Source: Clavelina lepadiformis (taxonomy: Eukaryota; Chordata; Ascidiacea; Aplousobranchia; Clavelinidae). Taken from it: a DNA stretch of 64,000 nucleotides. Position 1 is the first letter of the stretch, and every line of letters begins with the position of its first letter. Shown one piece after another: positions 38,897 through 50,667 of the stretch. The DNA is taken from assembly GCF_947623445.1 (NCBI RefSeq), contig NC_135242.1, positions 18,786,001 through 18,850,000 of the forward strand, read 5' to 3'. The position numbers and the translations under genes are program-made. Under the pieces are notes generated by a model that saw only the letters and a program-made list of their open reading frames with translations, ran no database searches and was not told the DNA's origin.

Positions 38897-39936
38897 TAGG
38901 GTTACCATATCAGAAAAAGCCAAATTCCTGACTGTCTCAATTACCAACTTTCGCGACACCAAACAGGCGCTACACGACATTTTACAGCAGCGGTTCCCTA
39001 ACTGGGGTCCGTAAAGAAGTTTTAGAGGGTCCGCAATGAGAATTAGTCTTTAAAGCTTTAAAGCAGTTTCAGAGGGAGGATATAGTACATAATATGAGAG
39101 TTGCGCTATCCAAAACCAAACCAAGCATTGATGAGTTAATTGCAGCAAAACAAGTGCACCCATCCCATTAAACGGTTATCGTATTTGATAGTTTTTGCCT
39201 TTTCTTTCATTTGTGTGGTTTTTGCAATTTTCCCATAACATTCTTTGATTTTTATAGGGCCACGAAATATTAAAATAATTGCACAGGGTCCGCCAGGCAA
39301 TATTTTAAGAAAAGTTTGGGAACCGCTGTTTTACAGTATGTTCTTACATCCTATCCAAACGCTTATTTTTTATGCAAGACAGCATCACTGTCACAGAGGG
39401 GAAAAAGCACAGATTTGCCGCATTTGCTTAGTCCAACAACTTTCTGTTTAATAGACAATAGCCATCTTATAAGCAGTAGCATTACTTATGTTCTTGGTTA
39501 TTCGTTATATTGAGAAAGTGTACAGCACCTATAATAAAAACCTTTTCTTGTAAGCTATTTCTGATGTCATGTCAAAACCTTTCGGCCGGCAAAACGTTAG
39601 AGTATTCTGACCGCACACAACCATAGAGTCAAATAATTCAACAGGTAAATTAAGTTAAGATACCCTCAGAAGCCAAAAGGGTCTCTTCAGAGCTTACCTG
39701 CATCTCGTCAGTAAATTTACATTTTCGCTTAGCCATTTTCAACAGTAAAACAATAACAAAGTTTAATTTTTGGCACTAAACAAATTCTTATGGTAAAAAT
39801 ATTGCCAGTTAAATTTCATAAAATACAATATTCAAAAACCCGGACTTTTAAGCACTTTTTAACATTTATCCCTGATGCAGATTTGAACATTAAAATCCCT
39901 GACATGTCCGGGAAAACCTGACATATTGCAACCCTA
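38897..39936. mobile_element. hAT-type non-autonomous transposon, interrupted by a second element
   Basis: The termini are inverted: TAGGGTTACCATAT on the left and, reverse-complemented, TAGGGTTGCAATAT on the right. They are flanked by a perfect 8-bp target duplication, GGTTAGGT, at 38889-38896 and 39937-39944, the size made by hAT transposases. The right arm contains CCCGGACATGTCAGG-like sequence, as seen in many hAT MITEs (read on the minus strand). No transposase is encoded. The 1,040 bp include a younger 341-bp element plus its 8-bp duplication, so the original copy was about 691 bp. Confidence 0.82.
38988..39328. mobile_element. Small hAT-type MITE nested in a larger hAT element
   Basis: This 341-bp element has inverted termini CAGCGGTTCCCTAAC and, reverse-complemented, CAGCGGTTCCCAAAC. 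It is flanked by the exact 8-bp repeat TTTTACAG (38980-38987 and 39329-39336). It contains no transposase frame. The ends are the classic hAT type, and its position inside the 38897-39936 element shows that it inserted later. Confidence 0.88.
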
Positions 39937-41681
39937 GGTTAGGTAGCAGTTGCGTTGCATTATACGGTATTGTTTATTTTTACCATTAATTGTAGGAAAG
40001 AAATATAATGCTAACCCTTGTTTTACAGCAGTAGAATCCAATGCTCGTGTGCAATTACTGAATTAACGGACGGGAAAATGTAGCAAAACCCTGAAAACGT
40101 AAAAGATGTTAAATATAAAGGTTCTATAACAATGGTAAGCCAGCACGGCTGTATTATAAAGAAGAATATATAAAGAGATAAACAAAGCCACATAGTCAAT
40201 ACTCAATTTGTGTATACTTATTTTATTTATATAGTTACGTTATGTAGTGATGTTCTTCTTTTTGCAATTCAATGTGTTCAACATTTTCAAATGATTTTGG
40301 ACTTACATCACAAAACGACATTATTTACTTAAGACGCTACTGCTAGGTATGCCTTCACACAACAAATTACTGATACTTCATAGAAGAAACAAGCAGTCCT
40401 GTGGGAGGGATGATCATAATGGCTGCTCATAAGTGCTGAATTATGTTTAACTTCTTGCTAGAATATAGACAAAAAGATAGTAGCGTGGCATGATAATTCA
40501 GTAGTACTGATTTGATTGGTGGAAGTTAGGATTGATTTGAAAATACTATTGATTTCACTGCATCAGTGGTGATCACTATAAGAAGTTTATGCACAGAATA
40601 CCAAATTGATCTTTGGAATCTCTGTGTTTATGTGCAAAAATAACTTGCATTTAATCTAAACCTCTCATTTTTCAATAATACTTTGCTATCATGGCGCAGG
40701 AAAATTTTAGTAGTAAGATAGATCTATTCGAGTAGAAGTGGTTAGGATATCTTTGAATTATTTCTGGAAAAGAATTGAATAATCTTGGAAGTAGTTAATT
40801 TTGATATATTTTATGGATAATGATAATTTTGCAAATATTATCAAATCATGTCTTTGTTGCATTATGGGTTGGTTTCGGATAAGTATTTCAATAAATGTTT
40901 ATTTAAAGCAATTTATTTATTTCAGCTTTATAGGCTATATAAAGGCTTGTTTTGTAGAAATTCAATGTATAAATTTATATTTAATAACCATTGAAATATT
41001 CATATGTATACCATATTATTAAAACAAATACTTGATTTTTCTAAATGTTTCTTGAATTATTTTAAATAATGTTTGCACTATGGATGATTAAATGGATTAC
41101 TTTCAATAAATGTTTCAAATATTGGAAAAAAACTACGAGAATAACAAAATCGTCCATCTGTTGCAATAACATCATAATGGTTTTACTTTGAACAAAGCAA
41201 GTTTTTCATTATTCAGCCATGTTATGAGATATCATTTGTATGTTTTGATAGTATCTGGTGTATTTAGTACGGTATTGTCTTTTCCAAGTTATTAAAAATA
41301 TGTAAATCTAATTTTATTGTGGTTAAAAACTTAATCATTTGAAATAACAGTGTATTTAACTAAAAATTGATTTAATGCTAAATTTTTAAATAAATTGATT
41401 TATTTCTTGAGTACCTAAAAAAATCAGATTATAATCAACTGATTAGAAAAATAGAAACTTACAGCTATTCAACCAGAATCCGATAGGCTACTGAGGAAAT
41501 GATAGTGGCTGGCAATCAAATACAAAAACAATTATGTTTTAGTTTACCTCAGCTCTGCTTGTATGTATTGCACATTACTTTACTATTTTTCTAGAAAAAC
41601 AAGAAGACCTATTACTGTAAAAATCCAAAATAGAATCATAAATGCAACTGGTTATTTTATAATCGCAAACCTTCATAAAAG
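39937..41681. other. AT-rich spacer before P450 copy 2
   Basis: No gene recognised. The 8-bp target duplication of the outer hAT element opens this stretch. A third copy of the dispersed repeat lies near 40065-40150. The rest is AT-rich with only chance reading frames, and the copy 2 promoter should lie at its right end. Confidence 0.5.
40065..40150 (+). repeat. Dispersed repeat family, copy 3
   Basis: It contains ACCCTGAAAACGTAAAAGA and ATGGTAAGCCAGCACGGC, matching copy 2 in order and spacing but with many differences. Assignment to the family is tentative. Confidence 0.4.
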
Positions 41682-44600
41682 ATGTTAATGGATGTTCTAA
41701 AGCTTATTTGCTCCACCACGAATCTGTGGGCAGTGCTTGTTATAATTTGTGTACTTTTATGGCAATGGTGGAAAAAACCACACCCCAGATTTCCGCCTGG
41801 GCCCAGAGGAATTCCAATCTTAGGTGCTTTACCATTTGTTGATGTTTACATGGAAAGAACTGTAAAGAAATGGAGCTTGGATAAATATGGACCTGTCATG
41901 TCTGTTAGGATGGGACAAAAAGAAGTTGTTTTTCTAAATACTTACGAAGCAGTAAACCAAGTAAGGATGTCAATGTTTGTTAAACGTAATCGTTATGTAT
42001 GGCTTGGGATATTTTATATAAACATAAATTAAGTATTAAGTTTAATGGTTAATTCTTTTTTTTAAGATTAAAATACTAACTTTTAAAATACCGTAGTTGA
42101 TTTTTTGTTGAATGTCCATGTTTAGTTTTTCTCAAGCAAAGTTTTGAATAACAGTATCTTTATATTTCAAGATTAAAGCAATACACTCAATGACAATTGT
42201 TTTTCACATATTTCATATTGCTTGTTATACTTTGAAGTTGCAATTTTTTATTGCAAAATGTTGAGGCTGCATGTATTGGTTAGCTGAAGCCAATTGCCAG
42301 GTTGCATTTTTATTTAAGCAATTTTTTGATGGCAGAAACCGAATGAAAGAAATGGTATGATATTTGTATTCAAGTATGTAAAAGTCTGCAAAGTTTTTGG
42401 TTTGTTTTTTAAAACTTGCGTTGTGGTGCCATTGTTAATAAAGTGTACGGGTACATCTTGCCATGTTATTTTCATACAAAATTTATAGGCATTTGTGAAA
42501 CAAAGTGGCTGCTTTTCTGGAAGGGCAAAAATTGTGATGATGTATGATGCACTCGGCATGGACGGTCTTGTTTTGAAAGATTATGGTAATGATTTCAAAA
42601 TTCAAAAGCAGTTTGCTCTGAACTACTTAAAACAGTAAGTGGACTATATTTATCCTTAGACCTTGATTATATTTATGTGCATGTACATGTTTGTATTTTA
42701 ACGTTTTATTGTTTTGGTAGATCAGGAATGGGAAAAAATGAGATGGAAAATTTCATTATAGTAGAAACTCAATGTTTTGTAGAGTTCTTACAAAGTTTCG
42801 GCGAAGAACCCATTGATTTAAGAGTGAGTTAACATTATTGTCATAGTTTAGCACATAGGAAGTGTCAATTTTTCAATCAGTGATTGTCAAGCTTTAAAAA
42901 GTTGACTATATCAGAAGTTATGATGTTTACTAATTTTTTCACTGTTGTTAATCGGTTATTGTAAAACTGTTTTGCCATTATATTCTGAATTCTATTCTTG
43001 ATGTTTATTGTATCATTACAGCTTGGTTTGCGTAATCTGATTGCAAACATAATTTGCCGAATTGTTTTGGGAAGGAGATATGAATATGATGATGTCATGT
43101 TTCGGAAACTTCTTCATTCTCTTCAGGATGAGTAAGCTTTCTCATTATTTTGTAATTCTACAGTAATATTGTACTGAGTAAATCAATGGGTTCAGAAAAG
43201 TGCCATTTCTGTACTGTTTTGTGGCCTATATCTGTGAAAACGTTACGATATATAGTTTTTGTGTGTGCAAAATTTTGTGTTTTTTGATGTGAATTTTGTT
43301 TTAAAATGTTCTCTATAAACCACCCAAAAATTTGCAAAACTTCAATTTTTTTTACATACAATTTACAGATTGGGGACGCCAGATGAAACTCTAAAGGTTG
43401 TTATTTTAGAATATATACCGTTCCTAGCAAAATTTCAGCCGTTTAAAGGAGCTTTGGCGAAACATGTTCAATATGAACGAAATACTTTAGGTGCGACAAA
43501 AATCGGTCACTTAGTATGAATGCATTTTAGCAGATGATTTAATTTTCTATGCAATATGTTAATGGCAAAATTTATAATTTCAGTTTTAGTGTGCTTGTTT
43601 TAGTGTGTTCATTTCTAAATTTCATTTTGAATAATTGATGTTGTTTAAAGTTGTTCTGATTAATTTAGCAGTATTAGTTTTAATTTATTGTTCGTATTCA
43701 TTATTTTTCTGCTGCTACACTATTAGGTCTCCTCCATCCTATTATAGCAGAACATGAGAAAAATTTTGTTAAAACTGATATTAAGGATTACATTGATGCC
43801 TACCTGTATGAGCAAAAGTATGGTAGCAACAGGTCAAGCTTTACGGTAATAAATTTGTTTGATAAAAATTGAAACTTGCTAAATTCATTGGAAATGGTTT
43901 TTGATTCTATACTGTTCTATTGTGTTTTAGTTCAGGTAGTTTAAATAATTAATTTTTCGCTGAAAACGAAAACTATAATTTGTCATGTCTAACTACAACA
44001 AGGGGTGTTACATTCACAGCTTTTTGTAGCTTTATTACATGTTAGTATTGCACTAATTAGGATGAGCAGTTACTTATCTGCTTAAGGGACCTGTATGTTG
44101 CGGGTACTGAAACGACAAGTGGGTCAATATACTGGGCACTACTTGGTCTGCTTCATCACCCAGATTATCATGAAAAGATTGTTGAAGAAGTGGATTCAGT
44201 GTTGGGTAAGGCAGCAAGTAACTGTGCTATAATGTCTTAGCTCAGTAACTGGGGCTCGAGAGATGATGAATCAATGCTGGGTTATTTCAAGTAAAAATAC
44301 TTTCCTCAGTTGGAAGATAAACATTAACGTACCATATAAAGATGAATATTCTCAGTGCATGGTTACTGGAATTTGTTTTGGTTTTTACTTTTTAGGTAAT
44401 CTATTATATTGTTGGTTATTATTGGTATCTAAGTTTAATGAAATGCTCAATATTTTAGGAACCGATGGGTCGCCATCAATGTCAATCAAAAATAAAATGC
44501 CAATGACATGTGCGTTCATTCAAGAAATATGGCGTTACTGTATTTCAGTTCCTGTTGGAGTCCCTCACAAATGTCAAGTGGATACTGACTTATTTGGATA

Positions 44601-45226
44601 TCATATCCCGGCTGGGACAGAGGTTTATTTTGTTATACTATACTGTAGCATAGTTTTATATCCAGTATCATGCTACCGCTGAAATTATATCATTATTTTC
44701 TAGAAAGTTTACAAAACTGTTTTGCAGACAATATACGTGAATAGAAATAAGGCATATAAAATACATCAACCTTTTGTTTTACTTTTAGCTGTGCCAATGT
44801 AGGCTAATGGTATCTAAAAAATTTTACCTAATATTACTTAAAATTAACATCATCTTTAAACCGTTGCACTGTCCGTTATTATGTTAAGTTAGACTAAAAA
44901 TAACAATATTACAGATATTTGCAAATATCTGGGGGGTTCATAATGACCCAGACACTTGGACTGAGCCAGAGAAATTTAACCCAAGTCGACACATCGATGA
45001 GGACGGAAAATTCAAATATTCCTTGAAAATTATTCCGTTTTCAGTTGGTCCCAGGACGTGTCTTGGAGAAAGCCTTGCAAGAATGGAGATGTTTCTAGTG
45101 TTTGTCAAACTGTTGCAGACATTTAAAATATCTGCAGCAACTGATCCCCTTCCTTTACTTTATCATGGCAAGCAATGCCTGATTTACAGCGCTGATAGCT
45201 TTAAAGTTAAATTAACACCACGTTAA
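41682..45226 (+). CDS. Cytochrome P450, CYP2 clan, copy 2
   Basis: Nine exons (41682-41960, 42489-42634, 42721-42823, 43022-43131, 43369-43490, 43727-43845, 44061-44205, 44459-44622, 44915-45226) have exactly the same lengths as copy 1 (279, 146, 103, 110, 122, 119, 145, 164, 312) and give 499 residues. Anchor, FPPGPRGIPILG hinge, AGTETTS I-helix, EIWR K-helix and PFSVGPRTCLG heme loop are all intact, so an active microsomal monooxygenase is expected. Exon 1 differs from copy 1 at only about five of 195 positions in its second half, whereas exon 4 differs at about 27 of 110. The start could instead be the in-frame ATG at 41688, which aligns with the copy 1 start region. Substrate unknown. Confidence 0.93.
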
Positions 45227-45243
45227 TGTTGGCCACTATTATC

Positions 45244-45249
45244 AATAAA
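45244..45249 (+). terminator. Candidate poly(A) signal of P450 copy 2
   Basis: AATAAA lies 18 nt past the stop codon, in a short 3' untranslated region. This is plausible for a compact genome, though the close spacing is unusual. Confidence 0.4.
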
Positions 45250-45830
45250 TTGCTTGCAGTAGCTCATCACCAAAAATTAAAACATAATTTATAATATTTT
45301 ACTATCGATCTCGCTTTCAAACATGTATTCATGTTAATCTTATTGTTGTGAACTATGCAATAGACTACTATCAACACCTACTAAACATTATTCTTCACCT
45401 TCCAAATTCACTGGATTCATTCATTCAATATGCTTAAAATTGCTGTAGTTTAATTTAGCAATGAGAACTATGCAAGTCAATCCTGTATTTTTTTCCGGTA
45501 ATATAATTGCTTTGGCTCTAAATCTTCTTGTTTATAAATTTATTTAACATTTTGAGCTTTCTAGTACTTTATGGTATAACTGAGGTTGTTTAGTTGTTGA
45601 CATTGTACTACATGAATCATGCCAATAATTTGCCTTTGTTAACTGACGTAAGAATTATTTTAAGATTGTGTAACTACCAGTATTTATCTCACTTCATTAA
45701 CAGGTGAGCGTGTACATTATTTCAGGGCATATAAGTTGTACTTTTTTTTTTAAAATGGCTGTTTTTCACAGAAATTAAGTCCTCCTTTACATGTCTGTTA
45801 TTGTTAACCCTGACTACTTATGCTATAGCT

Positions 45831-46303
45831 CAGGGGTGGGCAAACTTTTTGTACTGAGGGCCGCATTAGAAAAAATGTTGCAGTCGGCGGGCCGCACACT
45901 CTCATTACAAAGTAGGAAAATTTACCCGATGTGTAAATAAACGCATATTCATATTAAACATAATTTTTGCATTTCACACTCAGTTACGTTTAAAGCTACG
46001 CAAACAAAGGCCTACGGTACCGTATTTGTATTTTATGATCAAACAATTGAATCAAACAATGCGTGAGAAGTGTACGGCTAGTTGCTGAAAGCATGTTGCA
46101 ATACATGCGCGACTGACGTGTGTGTGTTTACGCACTGAAAGTGAAGAGAAAAACACACTCGTAAAGGGAATAATATTTTGTCATGTAACCTGTTTAATTA
46201 AAACAATAAGTGATGAGTAGGAGTTTCTGTAAGTGCCGGCGGGCCGCATAAAATGGGACCGCGGGCCGCATGCGGCCCGCGGGCCGTAGTTTGCCCACCC
46301 CTG
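45831..46303. mobile_element. hAT-type MITE, 473 bp
   Basis: The perfect 16-bp inverted termini CAGGGGTGGGCAAACT are followed on both sides by GGGCCGCA-type subterminal sequence. The element is flanked by an exact 8-bp target duplication, CTATAGCT (45823-45830 and 46304-46311). The interior is 473 bp with no transposase, and its GC-rich ends stand out from the AT-rich surroundings. This is a textbook non-autonomous hAT element between P450 copies 2 and 3. The intact ends and target site suggest a fairly recent insertion. Confidence 0.93.
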
Positions 46304-46311
46304 CTATAGCT

Positions 46312-46881
46312 TAAATTCTATGGTAATGTTGTTTGGTTTTGATATGACGACAGTTGTTGTAATCAACGCCTGCTTAAATCACCCAAGATTTTACCCCATT
46401 TCAGGGTCTAAGATACGATACATCTTATATGCAATCAAGTATGCTTCTTTCGTTTTTAAGGTTTTGTTATTTTCCGTAAAACAAATTAAAAACTTGATTT
46501 CTCATTTGGTATTTAATTTTGTTTTGATCAAATGTTATGTTTCACCTTGATAAGTATTTTGGGCAATGCAAACATACATACAAAATTCTTTGCATCAAGC
46601 AAAAGTGTGATGGAAGGTTTTGTATCATTATATATGCAATTTATTGGAACAATCATTCAATAGAATTGTTATAAAAAAGTTTCACACATCAAGTCTTTAT
46701 ATGCTTAGGATTTCTTAAACCTTTTGCAAAGTTGTTGTGCAACTTTACCATCTCAGTGTACTTGACCTGAAAAAGGGTTACAGCTATTGCTTCTTATGAT
46801 TCTCTTGTATTCTGTCATTTCATAGCTAACTATCATAACATCTTTTTTATGTTTTTAAAAGGTGCTAACGTTTTGTTAAAC
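46312..46881. other. Spacer and probable promoter region of P450 copy 3
   Basis: No gene recognised. An in-frame ATG at 46849 would add 11 residues to copy 3 and is an alternative start. Otherwise AT-rich, with no confident promoter box. Confidence 0.45.
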
Positions 46882-49740
46882 ATGCTGATAGATGCAGCTA
46901 AGTCAGCTGTGTTATCATTTTATTCTGTACTTAACGTTTGGACAATTGCACTAACACTTGCTGCTCTGATATATCAGTGGTGGAAAGATCCTCATCCTAG
47001 ATTCCCTCCTGGCCCGAAAGGATTTCCTCTCATTGGAATATTGCCTTATTTGGGTAAACGTTTTGAACAAATCGTTAAGAAATGGAGTCTAGACAACTAT
47101 GGTCCAGTGATGTCAATCAGAATGCCCAGAGAAACTATTGTTTATTTAAATACCTATGAAGCAGTGAGCGAAGTAAGAAAAACTTGCTATTTGTGATTTT
47201 CATTTACTTAAACACTGCATATTTAAAATGGTTATTATAAACTAATATGTTAAGATTAGAAATAGCGTTATTACCATCACATATTTTCTGGGTTTGATTT
47301 TTAGCTATACCCAAAATTAAAGTAACAAACTGTCTGGCAGGTTTTTCTCAAACAAGGCAGTATTTCTTCGGGCAGGCCCAATATATTTCTTTTTGATAAA
47401 GTTCTTCGTGGGCAAGGAATAATCTTCAAAGATTACTCTGAAAAGTTCAAGCGACAAAAGAATTTCGCTCTTAGTACTTTAAAACAGTAAGATTAAGCAC
47501 TCATTATTGGCGTTTCCATAAGTTACAGGAAAAAATGTTTACATATATAATATGGTTTATCATATATATTTTCCTACACATTTTTGTGTAAATTCTGAAT
47601 ACCCATATTTACAATGTAATTTATTTTAACTACAATTGTTTAGTTTTGGAATGGGAACAAAGGGAGTGGATTTTATCAATGATGAAGCTGAGTGTTTAAT
47701 TAGTTACTTGAAAACGCTGGAGGGAAAACCAGTGGACTTGAGGGTGAATTCTTTTTCAATGTTGTACCTATACAGTATATACTTATACATTGTACTACTT
47801 TCTTGATAAAAATTTTTAATTATTGGAAATGAAACTCTTGCAAGTTATGGCCTTCACACAAAACAGACAACGGTGAAAACTGGTGAAAATTTTTTTCACA
47901 TTTCAGTTCTTGGAAAGTGTGACCATTCTAATATTTCAGTGAAACTTGTTATGATTATAGCGAAATGTTTCATTTTCTTAAGTTTTGCCTCAGTTGTCAC
48001 ATATCTCGGACTTAACTGAAAATACCTTGCTCCCCAAGACTGCATATTAATAGATTATTTCCACTGAAGTTTGAGCTCCAAACTTATTCTAAAGATATTT
48101 CAACTTGCAATTGAAATTACACCTTAGTTACGATAAATCTGTTGTGAAAATTGCAAAATTCACTGCATTTAGGATATCTTTGAAAAATCGATTGCCAATA
48201 TTGTATCAAGAATTGCTATGGGCAGAAGATTTGATTTTGATGATGAAAAGTATAACAAGGCACTGGAAACTTTACGAAATGAGTAAGTTGTTATTTTGCA
48301 ATTCTTTTTGTTGTTTTAATATCTCCTGTGATTTTCCTTCTCAAAGGCCTTGAGATATAAAAATATAACAGTATAAATACTATTGCTTTTCGTACACTTT
48401 TAGGTTTGGAAATGAAAGAGATTCTGCATTACTATCCCTTGTTGTTTTATTTAATTTCCTTTACCTAATTCCACCGATGAAGGGTGCTTATGAAAGATTT
48501 GTTCAATCGCAACAAGATCTTTTTGGTAAATATTTTGTTAGTAGTGTGTCTCAAAGCTTCTACCAAGGCTGGGTTCCCAAACTTTGGAATGAAACGTGAA
48601 ACGTTACGTAATAACTCGCCTGTTTTAGATGTGATGGACGAAATAATAGAAGATCACCGGAAACATTTTGATAAGAATGACATTCGAGATTTTGTTGATG
48701 CTTATCTTTATGAAATAAGACACGGAGCTGGCAAAACAGAGCCAGGATTTTCAGTAAGTTCAGTACAATAGATTAACATCATGTTATACAGAAAAGTATA
48801 TACGAAGTAGAAAATTGAAAAAAATAGTTATGCCTTAGGTATGATAAACTATATCTTCTTTCGATAAACTTGATTTGTTGGGTATGAAATATTGTATTCA
48901 CAGAACAGCCAATTGCTTGCGTGTGTGAGGGACATTTTTATGGCAGGTACAGAAACAACTAGTGGGTCATTGTATTGGGCAGTACTTGCTATTCTTAATT
49001 ACCCAGAGCACTACAAACTTCTTTTGGAGGAAGTTGATAGAGCGTTAGGTAACTCATTAAACAAAACTAAATTAAGATTTTTACTTGAAAGTTTGAAAAT
49101 TAGTGTTATTTAATTGATTGAAGAAATGACAAAAGTTTTACATTCAAACTTTGTTTTAGGAGGTAGCAAAAGGGTTGACATGTCATTAAAGAATGAAATG
49201 CCATTTACATGTGCTTTCATCCAAGAAATCTGGAGAGTCTGTTCATCTGCTCCATTTGGTGCCCCCCACAAGGCACAATCAGACACTGAAGTTTTGGGTT
49301 ATTGCATTCCTAAGGGATACACGGTAACACTATACTTAGTATAGCAGCTAAAATAAAACAACACCACTTTAATTTTTTTCGTATCATGTTTGTAAATATC
49401 TCATTTTATTTCATGGTTGGAATAGATTTATGCCAATATCTGGGGTGTGCATAATGACCCAAATACTTGGAAGGATCCTGATAAATTCAACCCACATCGT
49501 CATATTGATACTGATGGGAAATTTATCAGATCAAACAAGATAATTCCTTTCTCGGTTGGGCCACGAGTTTGCCTCGGAGAGAGTCTCGCAAAGATGGAAA
49601 TGTTCCTTGTCTTCGTACGGCTTCTGCAGAATTTCGATTTCACATCAGCAACCAATCCTCTGCCCTCAATGCTTGAAGGAAGACAGATACTCACTTACAC
49701 TCCACAGACCTACCGGGTGATTGTGAAAGAGAGATCTTGA
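46882..49740 (+). CDS. Cytochrome P450, CYP2 clan, copy 3 (divergent)
   Basis: Nine exons (46882-47172, 47341-47486, 47644-47743, 48173-48282, 48404-48525, 48629-48753, 48904-49048, 49160-49323, 49426-49740) give 505 residues, or 516 from the ATG at 46849. Introns lie at the same places as in copies 1 and 2, with exon sizes differing by whole codons, so all three derive from one ancestor. The landmarks are a membrane anchor (about residues 20-36), the FPPGPKGFPLIG hinge, MAGTETTS in the I-helix, EIWR in the K-helix and the heme loop PFSVGPRVCLG with Cys 450. It is clearly older as a duplicate than the copy 1/copy 2 split. An intact ER monooxygenase is expected; its substrate is unknown. The next gene on the right (RNASEH1) is convergent. 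Confidence 0.93.
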
Positions 49741-49980
49741 TTACATTTTTGCTGCTTGCCCAAAAAGTTCAATACTTACAGAGAAATTTTTTTATAATTT
49801 TTCTTGATATACCTGTTCCATTTGTTAACATGTGCTTGAAATAATTTTATAAACTTGTAGCATTTTTCATTATTAAACATTTATAACCTATATCTTGTCT
49901 GAGGTTTTAATTCATTTCCATTCAAGTCGTGAATAGTCACAATTAGAATGCACGGCAACATGTAATAATTCTATTTTAAA

Positions 49981-50118
49981 AACTCACTGGCTGATTATAT
50001 CAACCAGTTAACTTTACTCAAGTTAAATTTCATTTTTCAATAATAATGTAATATTTATATGTTGAAGACTCACTGGCTGATTGAACCTACCAGTTAAATT
50101 TCATCTTTGAATAACTTG
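49981..50118 (+). repeat. Imperfect tandem duplication downstream of P450 copy 3
   Basis: ACTCACTGGCTGATT, CCAGTTAA and TTAAATTTCAT occur in the same order at about 49982-50042 and again at 50069-50115. The copies differ in length because the first carries extra bases. It looks like an old local duplication; no function is apparent. Confidence 0.6.
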
Positions 50119-50457
50119 ACTGAGTCCTGTTATGATAGACGTGATGTGACTGTAAAAACAACTCTAGCTGCTAGAAATGGAACACGCATTATAAATTACA
50201 CTTCTCTGAAAGACAACACAATATGCACCAAATTTGAAACAATCTCAACAAGCTGTGCCTTACTAAAAGCAATCCGTGTTGTGCTTTCAATTAACTTTAT
50301 AACGGCATCAGCTTGACATAACTTGAGTCAAAGAGCCATTAAATTTGACCTTGGTCAGGAAAATGACAGTTTGCAAGCAGTTTTAAATTATAACTGAACT
50401 ATGCTGACTCATTTTAACATACAAGTGTATGGCCTTTGTTTTGTTTCATTAGAAGAA

Positions 50458-50463
50458 TTTATT
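50458..50463 (-). terminator. Candidate poly(A) signal of RNASEH1
   Basis: AATAAA on the minus strand lies about 205 nt after the RNASEH1 stop codon, a usual 3' UTR distance. Confidence 0.45.
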
Positions 50464-50667
50464 TTCCATGATAAATAATATAAAAAAGTATCTACCAAGA
50501 TTGTGAACACCACTTTGATGAATTCAATGTTTGAAATAATTAACAAAAAGTTCACAGGTCTACACAACAAAATAAATACAACAGAAATTTGGCAGTAAGC
50601 AAGGAACTTTTAAAACAAAATAACATATAACATATAACACATAAACAACACAGGACAAGCACAAAGA

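Larger units (their letters stand above)
49741..50667. other. Convergent spacer between P450 copy 3 and RNASEH1
   Basis: No gene. It contains the tandem duplication at 49981-50118 and the probable RNASEH1 poly(A) signal at 50458-50463. The remainder is AT-rich 3' flanking sequence of both genes. Confidence 0.5.
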
